Below are positions 45,842-54,245 of a stretch of 64,000 nt of DNA, one piece after another. Origin of the DNA: Lichenicoccus sp963693035 (lineage in GTDB: Bacteria > Pseudomonadota > Alphaproteobacteria > Acetobacterales > Acetobacteraceae); assembly GCA_963693035.2 (NCBI GenBank), contig CAXMMQ010000001.1, positions 16,320 to 80,319 of the forward strand. The letters are read 5' to 3'. The position numbers and the translations under genes were made by a program. Positions within the stretch are counted from its first letter, which is position 1; every line of letters begins with the position of its first letter. The notes beneath the pieces were generated by a model. The model saw only the letters and a list, made by a program, of their open reading frames with translations, was not told the DNA's origin and ran no database searches.

Positions 45842-47932
45842 GTGTCCGTCATTTCCGAGCTTTCGAAGATCCGCAACATCGGGATCACCGCGCACATCGA
45901 TGCCGGCAAGACAACCACCACCGAGCGCATCCTGTACTACACCGGCGTGTCGCACCGGATCGGCGAGGTGCACGAGGGTAACACCACGACCGACTACATG
46001 GACCAGGAGCGCGAGCGGGGGATCACCATCACCTCGGCGGCGGTGACGTGCGAGTGGAAGGACCACCGCATCAACATCATCGACACCCCTGGCCATATCG
46101 ACTTCAACATCGAGGTGAACCGCTCGCTGCGCGTGCTCGACGGCGCGGTGTTCATCATCGAGGGCGTGGCCGGTGTGCAGCCGCAGTCCGAGACCAACTG
46201 GCGCCTTGCCGACCGCTACCGCGTACCGCGCATCATCTTCATCAACAAGCTGGATCGCACCGGTGCCGACTTCTACCGCGCGTTCGACACGCTCAAGGAG
46301 AAGCTCGACATCGTGGCGTTGCCGCTGCAACTGCCGATCGGCATCGAGGAGAACTTCATCGGCGTCGTCGACCTGGTCGAGATGAAAGCGATCGTCTGGG
46401 AGGGCGGCGAACTCGGCGCCAAGTTCGGCTACCAGGACATTCCCGCCGACCTCAAGGAGCGCGCCGCCGAGGCACGCCAGCTTCTGCTCGACACCGCGCT
46501 CGCCACCGACAACGCGGCGATGGAGGAGTATTTCGACAAGGGGGACGTCTCGGTCGCGACCCTGAAGCGGGCGATCAAGAAGGGCGCCATCTCCGGCGAG
46601 TTCCGCCCGGTGCTGTGCGGCACCGCGTTCAAGAACAAGGGCGTGCAGCCGCTGCTTGACGCGGTGCTCGACTACCTGCCGGCGCCCGACGATGTCGAGG
46701 GCATTCGCGTCGCCGCCGAGGAGGGCCACGAGGACGAGGACCCGACACTGCGCCGCCTGATCAAGATCGATCCGAAGGGACCGTTTGCCGGCCTCGCCTT
46801 CAAGATCATCAACGACAAGTATGGCACGCTCACCTTCGTGCGGGTCTATTCCGGCACCCTGAAGTCCGGCGACATGGTCATGAACACGACCAAGGACCAC
46901 AAGGAGCGCATCGGACGCATGTTCCAGATGCACGCCGACAAGCGCGCCGAGATCAAGGAAGTCACCGCGGGCGACATCGCGGCGTTCGTGGGGCTGAAGG
47001 ATACCGGCACCGGCGACACGCTGGCCGCCGCCGAGGACCAGGTGATCCTGGAGCGCATGGCGTTCCCGGTGCCGGTGATCGACATCTCGGTCGAGCCGCG
47101 CACCAAGGATGCGGTCGAAAAGATGACGCTGGCCTTGCAGAAGCTCGCAGGCGAGGACCCGTCGCTGCGTCTGAAGACCGACCAGGAGACCGGCCAGACC
47201 ATCCTGTCCGGCATGGGCGAGCTGCATCTCGAGATCATCATCGACCGGCTACGCCGCGAGTACGGCGTGGACGCCAACATCGGCGCGCCGCAGGTGGCGT
47301 ATCGCGAGACCATCAGCAAGTCACATACCGAGACGTACACCCATAAGAAGCAGTCGGGCGGCTCGGGCCAGTACGCCGAGGTCAAGATCGTGTTCGAGCC
47401 ACTGGAACGCAACGCTGGCATCGTGTTCGAGAACAAGGTGGTCGGCGGCACGGTGCCAAAGGAATACATCCCGGCGGTGGAGAAGGGCATACGCATGCAG
47501 TCCTCGACCGGCGTGCTGGCCGGCTTCCAGACGGTGGATTTCAAGTACACCCTGACCGACGGCAAGTACCACGACGTCGACTCATCGGCCCTGGCTTTCG
47601 AGATCGCGGCCAAGGCCTGCTTCCGCGAGGGCATGAAGAAGGCGTCCCCGGTCATCCTCGAGCCGATCATGGATGTCGAGGTGACCACGCCGCAGGACCA
47701 TGTCGGCGACGTCGTTGGTGACCTGAACCGTCGCCGCGGCATGATCCAGAACCAGGAGAGCTCGGGCTCGACAATCCTGGTGCGCGCCCAGGTGCCGCTC
47801 AAGGAGATGTTCGGCTACATCTCGCATCTGCGCTCGATGACCAAGGGCCGCGCCTCGTTCACCATGCAGTTCCACCACTACGATCCGGTGCCGCGCAACA
47901 TCGCCGACGAGATCATGTCGAAGTCGGCCTAA
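45842..47932 (+). CDS. fusA: Elongation factor G
   Basis: A 696-residue translational GTPase catalysing translocation. GTG start; the protein opens SKIRNIGITAHIDAGKTTTT (G1), then DTPGHIDFNIEVNRSLR (G3) and FINKLDRTGADFYRAFD (G4), followed by the domains II-V expected of full-length EF-G, ending FTMQFHHYDPVP. Its neighbours are rpmB and an MFS gene, not rpsL-rpsG-tuf, so this may be a second EF-G gene; which copy is the housekeeping one cannot be decided here. GGGAGG precedes the GTG. Confidence 0.94.
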   Translation: MSVISELSKIRNIGITAHIDAGKTTTTERILYYTGVSHRIGEVHEGNTTTDYMDQERERGITITSAAVTCEWKDHRINIIDTPGHIDFNIEVNRSLRVLDGAVFIIEGVAGVQPQSETNWRLADRYRVPRIIFINKLDRTGADFYRAFDTLKEKLDIVALPLQLPIGIEENFIGVVDLVEMKAIVWEGGELGAKFGYQDIPADLKERAAEARQLLLDTALATDNAAMEEYFDKGDVSVATLKRAIKKGAISGEFRPVLCGTAFKNKGVQPLLDAVLDYLPAPDDVEGIRVAAEEGHEDEDPTLRRLIKIDPKGPFAGLAFKIINDKYGTLTFVRVYSGTLKSGDMVMNTTKDHKERIGRMFQMHADKRAEIKEVTAGDIAAFVGLKDTGTGDTLAAAEDQVILERMAFPVPVIDISVEPRTKDAVEKMTLALQKLAGEDPSLRLKTDQETGQTILSGMGELHLEIIIDRLRREYGVDANIGAPQVAYRETISKSHTETYTHKKQSGGSGQYAEVKIVFEPLERNAGIVFENKVVGGTVPKEYIPAVEKGIRMQSSTGVLAGFQTVDFKYTLTDGKYHDVDSSALAFEIAAKACFREGMKKASPVILEPIMDVEVTTPQDHVGDVVGDLNRRRGMIQNQESSGSTILVRAQVPLKEMFGYISHLRSMTKGRASFTMQFHHYDPVPRNIADEIMSKSA

Positions 47933-47960
47933 TCCACGATCCTGGCGCAGCGAACGAAGA

Positions 47961-47987
47961 AGCCGGTCCCTCGGGGCCGGCTTTTTT
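47961..47987 (+). terminator. Intrinsic terminator after the EF-G gene
   Basis: AGCCGG and CCGGCT arms extended by the CCC/GGG pairs give a 9-10-bp GC-rich stem with a tiny loop, followed by six T. It lies 29 bp past the stop codon. This is a textbook rho-independent terminator. Confidence 0.9.
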
Positions 47988-48054
47988 CATGCAGGCGCAC
48001 CGTAGCCGGATCGTGACGTCCGGACGGGCCGGTTGCTCGAGCCTGTGAAGATGG

Positions 48055-49299
48055 CTATCCGCTGAAGCGGCCGAGGCCACCCGAAGGGCGCGACCACGGG
48101 ATGAAGGCGTAGATCCCGACGATGGCAGCCGCGAAGCCCGAAGCGGCACCGATGCCAAGCGCCCAGCGTGGCCCGAACGCGTTCGCCACCCAGCCGACGA
48201 TCGGCGCGCCGATCGGTGTCGCGCCGAGCGCCACCCCGACTCGCAGCGCCATGACCCGCCCGCGCATGGCGGGCTCGGTCGAAAGCTGCACCAGGCTGTT
48301 GGTGGTGCTGGTGAAGGTCAGGGTCGCAACGCCGATCACGACGAGGGATGCCGCGAAGAACCAGGTGTCGGGGGCGAGCGCCGCCAACGTGCAGCCGACC
48401 CCGAAGGCACCGGCGCCGGCCAGCAGGAGGCCGGGCCGCGGCCCGCTGCGGCCGGCACACATGAGGGCGCCCGCCACCGTGCCGATCGCCATGATCGAGG
48501 AGAGCAGGCCGTAGCCGCGCGCATCGGCATGGAAGACGCCGACCGCCATCGTCGAGATGAAGATCGGGAAGTTGAGCCCGAAGGTCCCGATCAGGAACAG
48601 CATGAGCAGGATGGCCTTGAGGTCCGGCCGCCGCCAGGCATAGCGCAGTCCGGCGGTGAAGCTGCCGCGGGTGCGGTGCGCTCGCGGGTTCGGACGCAGT
48701 TCGGCGACCCGGAGGCAGGCGAGCGAGGCCAGCACCGCGAGGAAGGAGGCGCCGTTGAGCAGGCAAGCCCAGCCGGTGCCCGCGGCCGCAATGACCAGGC
48801 CGGAGATCGCCGGCCCGACCATGCGCGCGACATTGAACGAGGTCGAGTTGAGCGCGACCGCATTATGCAGATCGGCGTCGCCGACCAGCTCGCCCACGAA
48901 GGTCTGGCGCACCGGCGCATCGAAGGCGGCGGCGGAGCCGAACAGCAGGGCGAAGACGTAGACATGCCAGAGCCGCACGACCCCTGAGACGGTCAGCACG
49001 CCGAGGACCAGAGCGAGGCCGCCCATGGTCGCCTGGGTCGCGATCAACAGCCGGCGCTGGTTGAGATGGTCGGCGGCATAGCCTGTCCATGGCAGCAGGA
49101 CGAGCTGCGGCCCGAACTGCAGCGCCATCACCGTTCCGACGGCGGATGCGTCACGATGGGTGAGCTGGGTGAACACCAGCCAGTCCTGCGCCGTCCGCTG
49201 CACCCAGGTGCCGATGTTGGAGACGAAGGCGCCGGCGACCCAGACCCGGTAGTTGAACCCACGCAGGGATCGGAACACGCTCCCGAGTGGGACAGTCAT
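48055..49299 (-). CDS. MFS transporter (EntS-like drug/siderophore exporter family)
   Basis: About 414 residues from MTVPLGSVFRSL, with 12 membrane helices. The first helix pair carries YRVWVAGAFVSNIGTWVQRT and the A-motif region is GYAADHLNQRRLLIATQ; both are typical of the EntS/MFS_3 type that exports enterobactin-like siderophores or other small molecules. VSGVVRLWHVYVFALLFG, DAPVRQTFVGELVG and LNSTSFNVARMVGPAISG follow. The start overlaps the stop of the small membrane gene upstream (ATGA), so both are coupled. Substrate unknown. Confidence 0.9.
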   Translation of the reverse strand: MTVPLGSVFRSLRGFNYRVWVAGAFVSNIGTWVQRTAQDWLVFTQLTHRDASAVGTVMALQFGPQLVLLPWTGYAADHLNQRRLLIATQATMGGLALVLGVLTVSGVVRLWHVYVFALLFGSAAAFDAPVRQTFVGELVGDADLHNAVALNSTSFNVARMVGPAISGLVIAAAGTGWACLLNGASFLAVLASLACLRVAELRPNPRAHRTRGSFTAGLRYAWRRPDLKAILLMLFLIGTFGLNFPIFISTMAVGVFHADARGYGLLSSIMAIGTVAGALMCAGRSGPRPGLLLAGAGAFGVGCTLAALAPDTWFFAASLVVIGVATLTFTSTTNSLVQLSTEPAMRGRVMALRVGVALGATPIGAPIVGWVANAFGPRWALGIGAASGFAAAIVGIYAFIPWSRPSGGLGRFSG

Positions 49300-49625
49300 C
49301 GGCGCTCCGGCGTACTGCCGCCATGCAGGCGGCCGAACTGCCATGCGAGCAGCAGCGCCATCAGCAGCACGCCCAGCCCGACGGCAATCGCGTCGACGGT
49401 GTCTCGCAGGCGGAACTCGCCGACACGGCAGACCAGGACGTACCCGACGACGATGTTGAGGAACCCCCAGAGCACGTTGACGGTCGAGGAGGAGAGCCCT
49501 TTGCCGGGCGGGGTTGCGAACGGGCTCTGGAACGGCCGCCCCATCACGCCACTGACGAAATGCGGTATGGCGTTCGTCAGGAAGGCGCCCGCGAAGACAT
49601 ACGACAAGAGCTCAAGCCACGGCAT
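49296..49625 (-). CDS. Small membrane protein, unknown function
   Basis: A 109-residue protein with about three hydrophobic segments (ELLSYVFAGAFLTNAIPHFV, NVLWGFLNIVVGYVLVC, AIAVGLGVLLMALLLAWQF). A clear GGAGGA lies 9 bp before the ATG. TNAIPHFVSGVMGRPFQSPF is a pattern seen in uncharacterised bacterial membrane proteins, but no function is known. It is coupled to the MFS gene by a 4-bp overlap. Confidence 0.78.
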   Translation of the reverse strand: MPWLELLSYVFAGAFLTNAIPHFVSGVMGRPFQSPFATPPGKGLSSSTVNVLWGFLNIVVGYVLVCRVGEFRLRDTVDAIAVGLGVLLMALLLAWQFGRLHGGSTPERR

Positions 49626-49672
49626 CTGGACGGTTCCTCCGGCGGAAGGCCGACACTGTGTGGCAGGTACCT

Positions 49673-51580
49673 CTAGCTGAACAGCGCGAGCAACGGGTTG
49701 GAGCTGCCGGACGAACCCCCTGACGAAGCCCCGCTCGGATAGAGCGCCGCCAGGAACGGGTCGGTGCTGCTGCCGCTGTTGCTCGAACCCGGATACAGGA
49801 TCGAGAGCATCGATGTGTCAGAGCCGTCGGCGCTGGCGCTCGAGGCGTCGGATTGCGCGGTCAGCGCCAGGAACTGCTCGGAGGCCTGGTTGATGCCGGC
49901 CGGGGTCTCGTAGTCGGACAGCTTCACCTTGGCGGTCAGGTAGCTGACCTGCTGGTCGTACGGCATCGAGTTGTAGGTGTCCGAGACGCCGAGATTGGTG
50001 GTCACCACCTTGAGCAGGGTCGGATCCGCCATCAGCCCGGCGATACTGGTGATGCCGCCGATGGTGCGCGCGAAATACAGCGCGCCGTCCATGCCGTCGA
50101 TCTGATGGCCCTCCTGCGCCTCGTACTGAGTGGTCTCGTACTGGCCGAGGATGCTCGACACGTTGGCGGCATCGCTAAGCGCGTTGGTCTGGGTGTCGCT
50201 CAGCACCGGCAGCGCCTGCAGCGTGTCGCCGCCGGCGACCGCGCTGGTCAGGCCGCTCTCGAGGGTGACGTTGCCGCTGCCATCGACCGACTGCACCGTA
50301 CCGAGCACCGCGCTGCCGTCGGTGAGGATCTGGCCCGGCTGCAGCAGGGTGGCGCCGCTGCCGAGCGCGATGGTGGTCGCGCCGGCGGCGACCGCGGCGC
50401 CGGCGGTGAAGGTGGTGCCGATGTTGCTGATCCCGGCGCCGACCGCGACATCGATCTGTGCTCCGGCGGCCAGGCTGAGCGAGGAGGCGGCGGTGAGGGT
50501 GGCATTGCCCAGCTTGTCGATCGAGGCGATCGTGCCGATCGACAATCCCCCGCTCATCAGGATGTCGCCCGCCTGCAGCCGCAGTCCGGAGACACCGAGC
50601 GAAATGATGGTCTGGGTGTCGGTGATGTCCTTGGCGCTGGTGCTGTTGTACGTCGAATAGGTCTGCGGCGACAGCGACAGCCTGCTGTTCGTCCCGGGAT
50701 TGACGATGTTGAGCGTGCCGTTGCTGCTGAGGCTGGTGTCGAAGCCGGTGCTGGCCAGCGCCACGCTCAGCAGGCCGGCCGCGGTCTCGTTGCTCAGCGT
50801 CTGCGGGCCGCTGGTGCTCGCGGGCGGTGCCGCGACGGCGACGATGGTGGCCTGCCGCAGGGTCGCGCCGGCCGGGTTCTTGGCCAGCACGATGCTGAAG
50901 GTGGGGCTGCCCGACTTGAGCGCGCCGGTCACCACCGGCGGCGCCCCTGGCGTTCCGACGATCGAGCCGTCCGAGGCGAGGCTGTAGCTGCCGGTGACCG
51001 GATCTGCGGTGGTGCCGGTCGCCTGCAGCGCGGTGGTCAGCGCCGCGGTGATGGAGGCGGTGGCCGTCCCGTCATCGAGCAGGTAGGACCAGGTCTGCGC
51101 GGGTGCCGCGGCGGTCAGCGCTGAGTTGGCCGAGGCGTATTGCAGGTTCGCCATCGAGACGGTCGAGGCGGCACTGCCGCTGGAGCTCATGCTGCTGCCG
51201 GCCGCGCTGCCGAAATTCAGCGAGACGGTCGGACGGGGCGCCATCGCCTGCACGAAATTGAGGTCGTCGGTGTCGCCGAGCGAACGCACCAGCGAGCCGC
51301 TCGCCGACGGGTTCTGCTTCAGCAACTGCTTGAGCAGTCCGGTCTCGCCGACGCTGCCGCTCAGGTTGTAGGCGCCGAGCACCACGGTCAGCGCCTGCAG
51401 GTTCTTGCTGGCGAGGATCTGGCTGCTGCCGGAGATCGAGACGACGTCCCTGTTGAAAGCGGCAACCGTCCGGTTCAGCGCGGGATCGCTCTTGACGTAG
51501 CTGGCCACCTGCGCCTGCTCGTTCTTGACGATCGACAGGTAGGCGGTGACTGGGGACATCCCCGATATGGACGAACTCAT
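49673..51580 (-). CDS. DUF1217 protein with a large central insertion
   Basis: A 635-residue protein. Residues 1-115 (SPVTAYLSIVKNEQAQVASY, LQALTVVLGAYNLSG) and 465-570 (LGQYETTQYEAQEGHQIDGM, GITSIAGLMADPTLLKVV) match the two ends of DUF1217, a domain found in alphaproteobacterial flagellar clusters. Between them lie about 300 Ser/Thr/Gly/Ala-rich residues, including two similar beta-modules: GDILMSGGLSIGTIASIDKL (near 338) and GQILTDGSAVLGTVQSVDG (near 416), each followed by N-x-T-L. The C-terminus is a Ser/Gly-rich tail. No flagellar gene lies nearby. Location unclear; no signal peptide is visible. Confidence 0.8.
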   Translation of the reverse strand: MSSSISGMSPVTAYLSIVKNEQAQVASYVKSDPALNRTVAAFNRDVVSISGSSQILASKNLQALTVVLGAYNLSGSVGETGLLKQLLKQNPSASGSLVRSLGDTDDLNFVQAMAPRPTVSLNFGSAAGSSMSSSGSAASTVSMANLQYASANSALTAAAPAQTWSYLLDDGTATASITAALTTALQATGTTADPVTGSYSLASDGSIVGTPGAPPVVTGALKSGSPTFSIVLAKNPAGATLRQATIVAVAAPPASTSGPQTLSNETAAGLLSVALASTGFDTSLSSNGTLNIVNPGTNSRLSLSPQTYSTYNSTSAKDITDTQTIISLGVSGLRLQAGDILMSGGLSIGTIASIDKLGNATLTAASSLSLAAGAQIDVAVGAGISNIGTTFTAGAAVAAGATTIALGSGATLLQPGQILTDGSAVLGTVQSVDGSGNVTLESGLTSAVAGGDTLQALPVLSDTQTNALSDAANVSSILGQYETTQYEAQEGHQIDGMDGALYFARTIGGITSIAGLMADPTLLKVVTTNLGVSDTYNSMPYDQQVSYLTAKVKLSDYETPAGINQASEQFLALTAQSDASSASADGSDTSMLSILYPGSSNSGSSTDPFLAALYPSGASSGGSSGSSNPLLALFS

Positions 51581-51658
51581 CGCGGCACACGTCCCGGACC
51601 CGGCTCAGGTCAAGGCGACCATACACTGAGGCCAGGGTGTCTGCAACCTAAAGTTGTG

Positions 51659-53341
51659 TCAAAGCGAGGCTGGTTTCTGGTTGTCGGTGCGACGGATGAA
51701 GTCGGCGACGTTGTCGTGCAGTTGCTTCAGCGCGGACTGGTTGGCATAGACCATATGTCCCGACTGGTATTGCCGGAACTCGATGTTGCCCTGCAGGGAC
51801 GCCGGGATCGGCAGGTGCTGCATCTCGTAGACGCCTTCGTAGAACGGCGTCGCCAGGTCGAAATAGCCGGCGTTGAGCTGCACCTTCAGCTTGGGGTTGT
51901 ATTTCATCGCCGTGGCGAGATCGTTCATGACATTGGCCGAGCTTTGCAGCTTGTCGTCGGCGCCGGGCGGCTGGTGCTGGAAGTCCCACACCTTCTCCAC
52001 CTCGATCTCGGGCTTGTAATAGTGGTCCTGGCCATAGTGCAGGGTGCGGCGCACGTAGTCGTTGAACACCGAGACATAGGCCGAGCCGATCGAGGCGCTC
52101 TGCGGGTCGTAGTCGGCCTCCTTGCTCAGCGGGTCCATGCTGGGGCCGGAGAACCGGCTGTCCAACCGTCCGGTGGTGGTGCCGGTGTCGTCCTGCAGCA
52201 TCTTCTCGAACTGGCCGCCATCGACGCGCAGATCCGACTTCTTCAGGTACTCGACCGGCAGGCCGGTATAGGCGTGCAGCTTTTCCGCGATGTGCTCACG
52301 CGCCGCCGGATCCAGCGCCGTGCCCTGCGCCAGCGCCTCGAGGTAGTCGGTGGTGGCGAACTGCTCGACCTCCGCGAGCAGCGCCTTCAGGTCGGCGTTG
52401 GTGCCGGCCGGCAGGCGGTGGTGGTACCAGGCGGTGGCGGCAAAGGTCGGCAGCGCCACCACGTAGGGCAGGTCGATCCCCGGGTTGAACCCGGGCTGGT
52501 CGATGCTGGCGTCGAAGTTCAGGATCTGCGACAGCAGGATCACCCCGTTGAGGTCGATCTCCTTGTCGTTCTCAAGATCGTTCGCCAGCACCGCCGAGCG
52601 GGTGGTGCCGTAGCTCTCGCCGAACAGGTATTTCGGCGAGTTCCAGCGGCCGTATTTCGACAGGAAGGCAGCGATGAAGTCCGAGAACGCGTGGCCGTCC
52701 TGGTCGATGCCGTAGAACGACTTCTCCTTGTCGGTGCCGGCGATGCGCGAGAAGCCGGTGCCGGGCGCGTCGATGAACACCAGGTCGCTGCTGTCGAGCA
52801 GGCTCTCGTCATTGTCGACCAGGCTGTAAGGTGCCGCGTCGGTGTGGCTGTCGTTGGCGGTGATCACCCGGCGCGGCCCGAAGGCGCCCATGTGCAGCCA
52901 GACGCTCGATGAGCCCGGGCCGCCATTATAGAGGAATGTGATCGGGCGGTTCTCCGCGTGCGCGCCTTTTTTGAAGTAGGCGACATAGAACATCGAGGCC
53001 TCGGCACCGCTGTCGGCAGCCCTTGAATCGTCGCTCTTGTCCTCCTCGTTGTCGCGGTTTTTCATCAGGCTGGCGGTGTCGTCGAAGCCCTTCGGATGAA
53101 CGATCAGGGTGCCCGCGGCGGACTGATAGTCGATGCGGGCGCCCCCGATGGTGACGCTGCCGTCGGTGAGGCTCTCGGTCGGCTGAAGGCTCGGCTTCTG
53201 GTCCGGCTTCTGGCCGTCGGAATGGTGCGCCTTGCCGCCCGTAGGAGCGGGATCGGCATCGGCGGCGAAGCCGGTGCCGGCTGAACCAGACAGGAAGGCG
53301 CTGGCAAGGCAGGTCGCGGCGAGCAGGTTGGCGGGTCTCAA
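51659..53341 (-). CDS. S10-family serine carboxypeptidase-like exported peptidase
   Basis: About 560 residues. TTG start, whose last two bases form the stop of the upstream MBL-fold gene (TTGA overlap); GGAGAG lies at good spacing. The signal peptide is LRPANLLAATCLASAFLSG and the mature N-terminus is low complexity. Peptidase S10 features: GGPGSSSVWLHMGAFGP, then the nucleophile elbow YLFGESYGTTRSAVLA, catalytic Asp in NAGYFDLATPF and His in YQSGHMVYA. It would be a periplasmic or secreted carboxypeptidase. Natural substrates unknown. Confidence 0.9.
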   Translation of the reverse strand: MRPANLLAATCLASAFLSGSAGTGFAADADPAPTGGKAHHSDGQKPDQKPSLQPTESLTDGSVTIGGARIDYQSAAGTLIVHPKGFDDTASLMKNRDNEEDKSDDSRAADSGAEASMFYVAYFKKGAHAENRPITFLYNGGPGSSSVWLHMGAFGPRRVITANDSHTDAAPYSLVDNDESLLDSSDLVFIDAPGTGFSRIAGTDKEKSFYGIDQDGHAFSDFIAAFLSKYGRWNSPKYLFGESYGTTRSAVLANDLENDKEIDLNGVILLSQILNFDASIDQPGFNPGIDLPYVVALPTFAATAWYHHRLPAGTNADLKALLAEVEQFATTDYLEALAQGTALDPAAREHIAEKLHAYTGLPVEYLKKSDLRVDGGQFEKMLQDDTGTTTGRLDSRFSGPSMDPLSKEADYDPQSASIGSAYVSVFNDYVRRTLHYGQDHYYKPEIEVEKVWDFQHQPPGADDKLQSSANVMNDLATAMKYNPKLKVQLNAGYFDLATPFYEGVYEMQHLPIPASLQGNIEFRQYQSGHMVYANQSALKQLHDNVADFIRRTDNQKPASL

Positions 53342-54234
53342 GATCGTCTCTCTCCAGGTTCGGCCGTGGCGGGCAGGCTCCAGCCAGCGTTGGTATGCAC
53401 AGCGCGGCCATGCCGTTCCAGGCGGATCAGGTGCGACAGCAGGTTGGCGCGTGCCGCCCCGAGCAGCTCGGGCTTGAGGCTGACATAGGCGCGTCCGAGC
53501 AGGGCTTCGAGCGAGCGTGGGGAGGACCCCAGGGTGTCGGCGATGGAAGCCTCGCGCGCCAGCCGATGCTCCAGCAGTGCGCTGACCAGTCCGGCGGGAT
53601 CCTCGATCGCGGCGCCATGCGCGGACAGCATCAGCCGGTCGCGCCGGTCGCGTACGCGTTCGAGATTGGCGATGAACAGATCGAGGTCGCCGTGCGGCGG
53701 CGGCGGCACCACCGAGGTCGACCAGCCCATCACATGGTCGCCGCTGAACAGGATGCCGTCCGGATGCGCGAAGCACAGATGGTCCATCGCATGACCAGGC
53801 GTGTGCACCACCTCGAGGCCGCCGATCCGGTCGCCGTCATCGAGCCTGATTGCAGCCCGGAACGAGGCGTCGCCGCTGACCCGGTAGCCCGCGGTCGGCG
53901 CGCCGCTGCGCCGCGACAAGGTCTGGGCGCCGTCGAGATGGTCGCGGTGCGTGTGGGTGACCAGGATGTGGGTGAGGCGCCCGGCTGCCTCGCGCAGGAT
54001 CGCCGCCAGATGGGCCTCGTCCTCCGAGCCGGGGTCGATGGCGACGGTGCCCCCGGCCCAGTCGATCAGCCAGGTGTTGGTGCCATGATAGGTCATCGGC
54101 CCCGGATTGGCCGCCACGATGCGCCGGATGCCGGCCTGCTGGAACAGCGGCACCCCCCCGGGAGGGACGTCCTCGGTCACCCTCCAGGCGCGCCGTCGCG
54201 TCGCTGGTTTCGTCGAGGCGCCATGCCGGGCCAC
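53338..54234 (-). CDS. Metallo-beta-lactamase-fold hydrolase (LACTB2-like)
   Basis: About 298 residues from a GTG; an alternative GTG 18 codons downstream is possible, but the TGGAGG touching it leaves no ribosome-site spacing. Zinc-site motifs: THTHRDHLDGAQ, HTPGHAMDHLCF, and FSGDHVMGWSTSV. NPGPMTYHGTNTWLID is the typical opening of LACTB2/MBLAC2-type enzymes, whose C-terminal winged helix is present here (EASIADTLGSSPRSLEALLG). Members act on RNA or small esters. The gene starts 12 bp after the PEP-carboxylase-like stop and is coupled to the peptidase by a 4-bp overlap, suggesting a three-gene transcript. Confidence 0.88.
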   Translation of the reverse strand: MARHGASTKPATRRRAWRVTEDVPPGGVPLFQQAGIRRIVAANPGPMTYHGTNTWLIDWAGGTVAIDPGSEDEAHLAAILREAAGRLTHILVTHTHRDHLDGAQTLSRRSGAPTAGYRVSGDASFRAAIRLDDGDRIGGLEVVHTPGHAMDHLCFAHPDGILFSGDHVMGWSTSVVPPPPHGDLDLFIANLERVRDRRDRLMLSAHGAAIEDPAGLVSALLEHRLAREASIADTLGSSPRSLEALLGRAYVSLKPELLGAARANLLSHLIRLERHGRAVHTNAGWSLPATAEPGERRS

Positions 54235-54245
54235 ATCCGCTTCGT

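Noticed and set aside
45236..47227. A 663-codon frame antisense to rpmB and the EF-G gene
   Set aside because: Only the usual low-complexity shadow sequence; the sense strand encodes L28 and a full EF-G.
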